21,020 nt of DNA. Origin: an uncultured Acetatifactor sp. GTDB taxonomy: Bacteria; Bacillota; Clostridia; Lachnospirales; Lachnospiraceae. Positions 15,462 through 21,020 of the stretch are shown one piece after another; position 1 is the first letter of the stretch; every line of letters starts with the position of its first letter. The position numbers and the translations under genes are program-made. The notes below the pieces were generated by a model. It did not search any database. It saw only the letters and a program-made list of their open reading frames with translations, and had not been told where the DNA came from. The stretch spans positions 19,593-40,612 of the forward strand of contig CAJTVB010000030.1 of NCBI GenBank assembly GCA_910579755.1, in the 5' to 3' direction.

Positions 15462-16646
15462 ATGGTATTAAGGAAAAAGAGCATTCTACTGATCATGGTA
15501 TTTCTGATTGGGTGTTTCGTGTGTGCTTGTGGAAAAGAGGATAGTGTTGCGGGAGAATCTCTTGTGGAAGATACGGAAGAAGTATCTTCCACGGAGAAAA
15601 TAAAAAATGCTGAGGAAGAGGCTGCAGTACAATGGGAAAAGGGCTACGATCTTCCGGTAGATGAACAGGAAAAGGAAGAAGCTGAGAGTGACTGTAAGAA
15701 GCTGATGGAACTTTATCTTGACATTTATGAAACAGCAGATAAAGGGATAGCATCTAATGTTGTTTTGGATGATCAAACGGTTCTTGAAATGCAGAAGAAG
15801 GTAAAGGACGCAGGATATCCAATTGCTACGATGGTAACGTATTCTAACATGGAGAATTATGAAAGTGTTGACAGTTTTCTGAAAGAATGTATGGAAGGGA
15901 AAAGAGGCTCTGTGGTGATTTATGAAATCCATAATGATGGTGGACTGGGCAGAATGAAATTCATTTTTGATGGAACGGATATGTATGTTGTGAGTACAAG
16001 AGGAATCAGGAATGCTGACAACAAGCTGGGAATTTCGTACATTTCTTATACGAGACTCAAAGAATGGAAATACACGGAAAAAGGATGGTTCTGCTATGAG
16101 CTGTGTGTGCCAGAGCCGCCAGAGGTTAGTGAAATTATGGATGGAAGCTGCTTGATCAGAATAAAACCTATGACAGAGGAACAGCGTGAAATGTCTGAAC
16201 GTTGTGTCCGGGGGCTTGGATATCAGGGACAGAATCTTTTGTGTTCCAACTGGAATGCAGAAAATATGAGTGAGTTGGATTATAACGGAATGTTTGAATA
16301 TCTGTATGGAATGAAATATGGAGAAAAGTTCAATTCCGAAGATTATCCAAATGGCATTCCGAAAGAAGAATTCGAAAATCTGATTATGGAGTATCTTCCC
16401 ATAACAGCGGAGCAGATACGAGAGTACGCAGTATTTGATGAGGAAAAGCAGACATATTATTGGGTGCGTCTTGGATGTTTTAATTACGCACCTACTTTCT
16501 TTGGAACTTCTCTGCCAGAGGTTGTCGATATCAAAGAAAATGAAGATGGAACAGTCACATTAACAGTTGAGACGGTTTGTGATATGGTCATTTGCGATGA
16601 TGCGGTCATAACCCATGAACTAGAATATTGGCAGCAGTTGTATTGA
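15462..16646 (+). CDS. Lipoprotein, third paralogue, C-terminally truncated
   Basis: The protein has 394 residues. ATG 15462 follows AAAGGA (15449-15454) and starts 4 bases after the preceding stop. The signal peptide offers Cys18 (LIGC) or Cys23 (VCAC) for lipidation. It carries the family blocks VVIYEIHNDGGLGRMKFIF, IKPMTEEQREMSERCV, IPKEEFENLIMEYLP and EVVDIKENEDGTVTLTV. It ends abruptly after VITHEL with an unrelated EYWQQLY, so the last VVV-P-EDG block present in both paralogues is missing. Its final bases overlap the start of the next reading frame, which points to a deletion joining two genes. Confidence 0.8.
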   Translation: MVLRKKSILLIMVFLIGCFVCACGKEDSVAGESLVEDTEEVSSTEKIKNAEEEAAVQWEKGYDLPVDEQEKEEAESDCKKLMELYLDIYETADKGIASNVVLDDQTVLEMQKKVKDAGYPIATMVTYSNMENYESVDSFLKECMEGKRGSVVIYEIHNDGGLGRMKFIFDGTDMYVVSTRGIRNADNKLGISYISYTRLKEWKYTEKGWFCYELCVPEPPEVSEIMDGSCLIRIKPMTEEQREMSERCVRGLGYQGQNLLCSNWNAENMSELDYNGMFEYLYGMKYGEKFNSEDYPNGIPKEEFENLIMEYLPITAEQIREYAVFDEEKQTYYWVRLGCFNYAPTFFGTSLPEVVDIKENEDGTVTLTVETVCDMVICDDAVITHELEYWQQLY

Positions 16647-17041
16647 TAGGCAGTGTGATTTCAATTCCACTTATAAATAACCATACAGCCTATAAGGTGG
16701 AAAAGACATTATGTGAAATTCCGTTGCCAGAGGAAACAGAATTGATAGAGTCGTTGTCACAGGCTGGGAAGCTGACGGGTAACGGAAATGGAATGCAGTA
16801 TTTCGGAGCAATTTTAATTCGAAGTGATTTGTCTTTGGAAGAACTGGATGCTTACTATTCAGGTTACAGAAGTAATGAATGGGAATGTTTGGTGGAAACT
16901 CAGGAAGGGCAGTCCATTGAGGTGATTGATTACGAGACACTACAATTTTCGGAAGAAATAAAGGGCAGTGGTTATTACATTGTATATTCTTGGGGAAGTG
17001 GAAAATCTCTATTGGAAGAGCTGGATATACGTGGACATTAA
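16628..17041 (+). CDS. Small membrane protein, N-terminus disturbed
   Basis: The open frame gives 137 residues from TTG 16628, but no ribosome site precedes it. A likely original start, ATG 16615, is out of frame: ATGAAC-T-AGAATATTGGCAGC would read MNRILAAVV if one base were absent. The N-terminus is a hydrophobic helix (AAVVLIGSVISIPLI), followed by a soluble domain with LPEETELIESLSQAGKL, LSLEELDAYY and a final YYIVYSWGSGKSLLEELDIRGH. It is probably exported or membrane-anchored. I do not recognise a characterised family. Whether it is expressed now is doubtful. Confidence 0.6.
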   Translation: MAAVVLIGSVISIPLINNHTAYKVEKTLCEIPLPEETELIESLSQAGKLTGNGNGMQYFGAILIRSDLSLEELDAYYSGYRSNEWECLVETQEGQSIEVIDYETLQFSEEIKGSGYYIVYSWGSGKSLLEELDIRGH

Positions 17042-17057
17042 AAGGAGTGCTATAACA

Positions 17058-18305
17058 ATGAAGAAATTTTTGAAGATTATGCTATGTATTATGGGTTCGC
17101 TTCTTGCAGTGATTGTAGTATTTTAGTTTTGCATTTCGTATACGGTAAATTACAAGAAGACAACTTGCGATACATCTGTTTCTCCAGATGGAAAATATGA
17201 ATTGACACTTCAGGCAGTCGGAGAACCAGACTGGCCTTTTGGTTCAGCAAGTGGACGATTAGTCCTTATGGAAGGCAAAGATAAGATATCTCAAACAGAT
17301 TTTGAATTGCACAATGACGGTGGAAGCATCACAAGTAATTGTTGGAAAGCTACATGGTATGAGGACTATGTAGAAGTGATCCTGTCAGGCGAAGAACAAT
17401 TTGATGAGCAAGTCATTTTATATTTTGATGGTACGAAAGAATTACAGCAACTGACAGATATTGCAGATATTGAAGTGGACTATCCATCAGGAGAGAAATT
17501 AGATGAAAGCCGGGTTATAACCGAACAATCCTTTGAGGTAGATTTGAATGATTGGGGCGAGGTACGATTTGTGTCTTATCTGCCGACTTATGATACGCTT
17601 TGGGAAGATGTCTCATTTGTGCTGGCAAAGGACAATCAAATTGTGTACCATTTCCCAGCTTATTTTGAAAACAATAGTACTGAGAATGATAGTGTAGGTA
17701 TGTTTGACAGCGTAGAGGCAGTTGGATTTCAAGATATAGATGGCGATGGTGCAAAGGATGTGATTGTCATTGTAAATTATGTTACAGGAGCAGGACCACA
17801 GGGAATGATACCACGGAAGACCATTAGAATATTTAGTTCACAGAATAAGGGTTTTATCATTCAGCACGATTTAATAGATGAATTAATGAAAAATATGAAA
17901 GAGGATGCTATTTCTATTTCTGCGATATGTGATTATGTGACATTGATTGAAAAAGATGAAATATATGATGGATATCGTACTATATACCAACAATACTTCG
18001 CAGACGAACGATGTGATTTTATGATATCATATAGTGCGAGTGGAAATTCCAGAGTTATCTTAATTGAGAATGAGGAAATAATAGAATTTCTTGCATATGA
18101 CAGACTTTCGGAAAATGAAAAATGTGAATTATATGTTTTGTACAGAAGTAAGAAAAACGCAGATGGTTCATGGCATATCTCAGAGGCAGAGATTCTTGAT
18201 ATATTTGCTTATAATGTGTCTACAAAAGATGTGGTTAGTAGTGGTAAAACATCATGGTCAGCAACCGGAAATGAAAAGTATTATGAAGTAACAGGCGAAA
18301 AATAA
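17058..18305 (+). pseudogene. Secreted or anchored DxDxDG-motif protein with in-frame TAG in the signal anchor
   Basis: AAAGGAG (17041-17047) precedes ATG 17058, which opens MKKFLKIMLCIMGSLLAVIVVF. Codon 23 is then TAG (17124-17126), and the same frame resumes FCISYTVNYKK and stays open to TAA at 18305 (415 codons). TAG is one base from TGG (Trp), which would fit the hydrophobic helix. The outer part begins with a SPDGKYELTLQAVGEPDWPFG segment and contains DIDGDGAKD (226-234), the calcium-binding loop pattern of VCBS/FG-GAP-like repeats. With the stop, no export signal remains on the main domain. It is the last gene of the + strand arm of the regulon. Function unknown. Confidence 0.8.
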
Positions 18306-18309
18306 AATG

Positions 18310-18353
18310 AAATCGGGTAGAAGCCAATTTCGTAGTTGGCATTTACCCGATTT
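18310..18353. terminator. Bidirectional terminator between the converging arms
   Basis: AAATCGGGTA (18310-18319) pairs perfectly with TACCCGATTT (18344-18353), and an inner stem GCCAA (18323-18327) pairs with TTGGC (18336-18340). A/T tracts on both sides let it serve the + strand operon and the minus strand blaR1 gene. Confidence 0.9.
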
Positions 18354-18355
18354 TG

Positions 18356-20152
18356 TTATTTCCAGATATTCATGTCTGACAAGATAGACATAGTTATTTC
18401 GGTTGCGTTGCCTCCGGTAGCATCGCTGTCTGCACCAATGTTGGTAGCAAAAAAGTATGTATTATCTGCAGTTTCGATATAACCGATAAACCATCCGTTC
18501 ACATCCTGACCATCCACACGTCCGGTTCCGGTCTTTCCGTAGAATGTTCCGGCATCGGAAGAGGAAAGGCAGATGGCATCTTTTACTGCATTGATATTTT
18601 CAGGGGCGAAGCCGAAGCTGTTATTCTGCAGCCTGGTTAGAAGTTCGACCTGCTCTATTGGGGAAATCTTCAAGGAAGATTCCATCCAATAAGTGGAGAA
18701 ATCACCACTTATATTTTCGTTTCCATATCCAATTTCCTGAATATAGTTGGAAATGTCAGCGGCTCCAAGCTGTTCGTCCACAGATTCAAAATACCAATTC
18801 ACAGAGGAATTCATTGCAGACTGTAAGGTCTGATCCGCATTCCATGCTTCAAATGGATAGGTTTCTCCATTCCATGCAATGAACGAATTTTCCGGTGTAA
18901 TGATATCTTCTTCCAATCCGAACAGGGCATCGTATATCTTGTAGGTGGAGTTTGGAGCAACTCGTAAGGTGGCATGCTCCATGTCATGTATACTCCATGC
19001 ATCATTCTCTAAATCGTATAAAACAAAGCTGCCTTCGTATTCTCCAAAGTATGTAGAAAGGTCTACATAGGATATATTCTCTGATGAGGAATCCCATTGG
19101 TAGTGGCTTCCATCTGCTGCGTATGTAGAAATAAAAGGAGCAAAACCTAACAGGAGAACAGCAGTCAGTACAAATGCCGTCATACCTTTTATTCTTTTTA
19201 TAAATGTCGGCTTCTCATAAGAGGCAATGTTAATAATTCTCCGTTTCATCTGCTCCATGTTTCCACCAAGGCCGGCGGCAAACGGAAAAGGAGTAAGTGA
19301 AACCTTCTCTGCAAAGTTAATCAGTGTATTGCCATAATCTTCGTAAGCATCCTCTTCAAGCATTTTCAAAACGGAAGTGTCACAGGCAACCTCTCTGTCA
19401 TTACGCATTTCTTTCAATGCATACCAGACAAGAGGATTGAACCAATATACCACTCCGGCAAGGTTCATCAGATAACTGGCAATAGCATCTTTGTGCTTAT
19501 AGTGCTGCAGTTCGTGTAACAGCATGTACCGCATATCGGATTCGTTGTAATCAGAGATCAGATGAATCGGCAGATAAATACACGGTTTCAAAAGTCCCAC
19601 AATAATCGGGGATTTCAAAAATGCGGTGCTGTAAACAGGGATATTTCTGTGAATTTCCATTTCCTCCAAACATCGATGATATAGTCTGCGTACTTCCGGG
19701 TTCTGGAGGGGAAGTGCAGATTTCTTCAAAGTGCGTAGGCGGAGCGAGGATTTGATTACTAATATGATCATTGCAAAAATGCCTACAATCCATATCCCAA
19801 ATAATATGTATCCGGCAATGGATGGTGTCTCGCTATTTACAGAAAGTGCGAAATCATTCATCCAGTCTGTATTTCCGGTCGGATGAATTTCCACAGCTTC
19901 TCCCATAGCGGTTGCGGTACCAGAAGCAGGAGAGCTTCTTAAGCTGCCAAGCCACGAGAAGATTTGTGGAAATCCGATGAGACGAAACGGTATAAAGGGA
20001 GCTGTCAGCAACCCAAGAAGAAGGAACCACAGATTATACTGCATCCGGCTGGACAGGTTGTTTTTGAATATCCGCTTGGCTATCAAAAGAATTCCGATGA
20101 TACCGCTGATAAACACATTGCATATTAAAAAGCGTATCATAAAATTAGCCAC
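18356..20152 (-). CDS. blaR1: BlaR1-type beta-lactam sensor / M56 metalloprotease
   Basis: The protein has 598 residues. GTG start at 20152, with GGAGG 8 bases upstream inside the end of blaI; only one base separates the two genes, so they are coupled. It senses beta-lactams outside the cell and triggers cleavage of the repressor BlaI. N-terminal membrane helices (about 5-25, 38-60, 112-135 and about 323-341) flank a cytoplasmic zinc protease with HELQH (213-217) and the third ligand in REVACD (Glu254). A KRR stretch (303-305) could be the self-cleavage site, by analogy only. From about 350 follows a class D beta-lactamase-like sensor with STYK (Ser402, Lys405), SVN (450-452) and KTGT (540-543). 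All catalytic motifs are present and the frame is intact. Confidence 0.96.
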   Translation of the reverse strand: MANFMIRFLICNVFISGIIGILLIAKRIFKNNLSSRMQYNLWFLLLGLLTAPFIPFRLIGFPQIFSWLGSLRSSPASGTATAMGEAVEIHPTGNTDWMNDFALSVNSETPSIAGYILFGIWIVGIFAMIILVIKSSLRLRTLKKSALPLQNPEVRRLYHRCLEEMEIHRNIPVYSTAFLKSPIIVGLLKPCIYLPIHLISDYNESDMRYMLLHELQHYKHKDAIASYLMNLAGVVYWFNPLVWYALKEMRNDREVACDTSVLKMLEEDAYEDYGNTLINFAEKVSLTPFPFAAGLGGNMEQMKRRIINIASYEKPTFIKRIKGMTAFVLTAVLLLGFAPFISTYAADGSHYQWDSSSENISYVDLSTYFGEYEGSFVLYDLENDAWSIHDMEHATLRVAPNSTYKIYDALFGLEEDIITPENSFIAWNGETYPFEAWNADQTLQSAMNSSVNWYFESVDEQLGAADISNYIQEIGYGNENISGDFSTYWMESSLKISPIEQVELLTRLQNNSFGFAPENINAVKDAICLSSSDAGTFYGKTGTGRVDGQDVNGWFIGYIETADNTYFFATNIGADSDATGGNATEITMSILSDMNIWK

Positions 20153-20153
20153 G

Positions 20154-20540
20154 TTAATTGCCTCCTTTTTTTGACCTCTTGGAAAGAAGGGAACGTAGGG
20201 TGTCTATTTCTGTTTCGGACAGTCTGTCATTTTCTATATAGGCAGACAGCATGGCAGTGATATCCCCGTCATAGTATCGTTCCAGAAAAGAGTTGCTTTC
20301 CTGGCAGATGTATTCGCTTTCTTTCACGACTGGGGTATAAACAAACACTCGGCTCTGTTTTTCATAAGTCAGAACGCCTTTTGTTACGAGACGTTTGATT
20401 AAAGTCTGTATCGTCTTAGGACTCCAGCTTGTGGTCTGTAATAATTTATCTGTTATTTCATTGGTACTGATCGGCGCATGTTTCCATACGATTTTCATAA
20501 CTTCAAATTCAGCTTCAGAAATCTGTGGTAAATCGCTCAT
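20154..20540 (-). CDS. blaI: BlaI/MecI-family repressor
   Basis: The protein has 128 residues. ATG at 20540 is preceded by GGAGGG. It is a winged-helix dimer that represses its own operon and the target genes until BlaR1 signalling leads to its cleavage. The opening ISEAEFEVMKIVWKHAPIST, the recognition helix region SWSPKTIQTLIKRLVTKG and YEKQSRVFVYTPVV are typical. The C-terminal dimer part MLSAYIENDRLS aligns with the Staphylococcus BlaI segment that contains the cleaved Asn-Phe bond, here replaced by Ser-Ala or Ala-Tyr. It is first in the blaI-blaR1 operon, with an operator over the transcription start. Confidence 0.96.
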   Translation of the reverse strand: MSDLPQISEAEFEVMKIVWKHAPISTNEITDKLLQTTSWSPKTIQTLIKRLVTKGVLTYEKQSRVFVYTPVVKESEYICQESNSFLERYYDGDITAMLSAYIENDRLSETEIDTLRSLLSKRSKKGGN

Positions 20541-20555
20541 TTCAAATCCCTCCTT

Positions 20556-20574
20556 AAATCTTACGGCTGTAATA
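20556..20574 (-). promoter_or_regulatory. BlaI operator O4 at the blaI transcription start
   Basis: AAATCTTACGGCTGTAATA reads on the + strand at 20556-20574. It covers the expected start point of the blaI promoter and reaches to within a few bases of the blaI ribosome site, so bound BlaI would shut off its own operon. Confidence 0.85.
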
Positions 20575-20579
20575 AATAT

Positions 20580-20608
20580 ATTATAGACGTTATTTATGTG
20601 GTTGTCAA
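20580..20608 (-). promoter_or_regulatory. Consensus sigma-A promoter for blaI-blaR1
   Basis: On the minus strand TTGACA (20608-20603) is followed by 17 bases and TATAAT (20585-20580): both boxes match the consensus at every position. The strength of this promoter implies that autorepression through O4 sets the level. Confidence 0.93.
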
Positions 20609-20624
20609 TTTCAGAAAAAACATA

Positions 20625-20653
20625 TTGACTTGAAATCTTACTTGTGTAATAAT
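20625..20653 (+). promoter_or_regulatory. Divergent promoter with BlaI operator O5
   Basis: TTGACT (20625-20630), a 17-base spacer and AATAAT (20648-20653) form a rightward promoter. The operator AAATCTTACTTGTGTAATA (20633-20651) fills the spacer exactly as O1 does. No gene on the + strand follows it within the window. Confidence 0.75.
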
Positions 20654-20658
20654 TGAAA

Positions 20659-20677
20659 TATTACAAGAGTAAGATTT
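20659..20677 (-). promoter_or_regulatory. BlaI operator O6, inverted
   Basis: TATTACAAGAGTAAGATTT at 20659-20677 is the same 19-bp motif in the opposite orientation (minus strand AAATCTTACTCTTGTAATA). It lies at the expected start point of the rightward promoter, centre to centre about 23 bases from O5. Confidence 0.8.
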
Positions 20678-20699
20678 AAAGATGGCAACAAAAAGAAAA

Positions 20700-20729
20700 G
20701 AACCAGAATCACAATGGATTAGCTGGTTC
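20700..20729 (-). terminator. Terminator for the minus-strand regulator fragment
   Basis: GAACCAG (20700-20706) pairs with CTGGTTC (20723-20729). On the minus strand the stem is followed by TTTTCTTTTTG, so it fits termination of the XRE fragment transcript. On the + strand only a weak CTTT follows. Confidence 0.6.
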
Positions 20730-20731
20730 CT

Positions 20732-20980
20732 TTAATCGTTTGAACTACCTCTTTTATGTATGAGTGCTAAGAGGTATTCAATTGCTGGAAGAATCTCGGC
20801 TGCCTCTTGCTCATCACATTCCTGTAGCATCAATAACAGTTTTTGTTTTTTCACCCCATCCGTAGCAGTGTCAGGGTGGAAAATACGGTCTGCAGGAATG
20901 TGTAAATAAGCGATGATCTGGCACAATACTTCGAACTTGGGATTACCACGGTCGTTTTCAATATTCTCATACTTCGCATA
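20732..20980 (-). pseudogene. XRE-type regulator, C-terminal part only, 5' part broken
   Basis: The open minus-strand frame runs from 20980 down to TAA at 20732 and gives about 82 residues: YAKYENIENDRGNPKFEVL, then CQIIAYLHIPADRIF, a DGVKKQKLLLMLQE segment and a helical end. The YENIENDRGNPKFE motif is the end of a helix-turn-helix domain of XRE/Cro-like regulators common on Clostridia mobile elements. Directly upstream in frame are TAG (20983-20981) and TAA (20989-20987), and no start or helix-turn-helix beginning follows in the remaining bases. Either an insertion or rearrangement split the gene near 20981, or a frameshift occurred there; the window ends too soon to tell. Confidence 0.6.
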
Positions 20981-21020
20981 CTAAAATTAGGCATACTACC
21001 AGAAATTACGCCACTTTGGG

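Noticed and set aside
10871..18305. General amber (TAG) recoding as an explanation of both in-frame stops
   Set aside because: The PBP frame itself ends in TAG at 12992-12994 and the gene at 1727-2488 also ends in TAG, so TAG appears to be used as a normal stop. No suppressor tRNA is visible in the window. Independent nonsense mutations are simpler.
20682..20735. 17-codon peptide downstream of the divergent BlaI-type promoter
   Set aside because: There is no ribosome site, and the frame runs through the terminator hairpin of the opposite-strand gene.

Overview
The window looks like chromosome of a gut-type Clostridia, most likely Lachnospiraceae. This rests on the low-to-mid GC Gram-positive gene style, strong AGGAGG ribosome sites, a PcrA helicase with the C-terminal RNA-polymerase-binding domain, an RlmD-type methyltransferase with a C-terminal extension I associate with Lachnospiraceae, and a BlaI/BlaR1 system. 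No species can be named from the sequence alone.

Positions 1-7338 read as ordinary chromosome and are visibly GC-richer. They hold a 58-bp hairpin repeat in two copies, an SPFH-domain protein with three zinc ribbons, a membrane-anchored zinc-ribbon protein, the DNA helicase PcrA, a small membrane protein with an acidic tail, and the rRNA methyltransferase RlmD, all on the + strand.

From the 3' end of rlmD onward the DNA becomes AT-rich and accessory. A single-gene cassette (DUF4062/TIR-like protein, 7459-9045) sits between intact rlmD and a decayed copy of the rlmD C-terminal module (9135-9285). The last 18 bases of that module are identical on both sides, which makes the rlmD 3' end look like an insertion site. 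A RhuM-family gene follows.

Positions 10630-20680 form a beta-lactam-responsive regulon. On the right, blaI and blaR1 are on the minus strand and appear intact. On the left is a + strand cluster: a MecA-like class B penicillin-binding protein, three tandem paralogous lipoproteins or membrane-anchored proteins, a small membrane protein and a secreted DxDxDG-repeat protein. Six copies of one 19-bp motif (AAATCTTACNNNTGTAATA), three upstream of the PBP and three around blaI, tie the two halves together as BlaI operators. The effector arm looks damaged while the sensor arm does not: the PBP has an in-frame TAG, the last gene has an in-frame TAG in its signal anchor, and the third paralogue is truncated against the next gene. 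The two arms converge on a strong bidirectional terminator at 18310-18353.

The right edge holds the C-terminal part of an XRE-type regulator whose 5' part is broken. No tRNA, rRNA, CRISPR array, integrase or transposase gene was seen.
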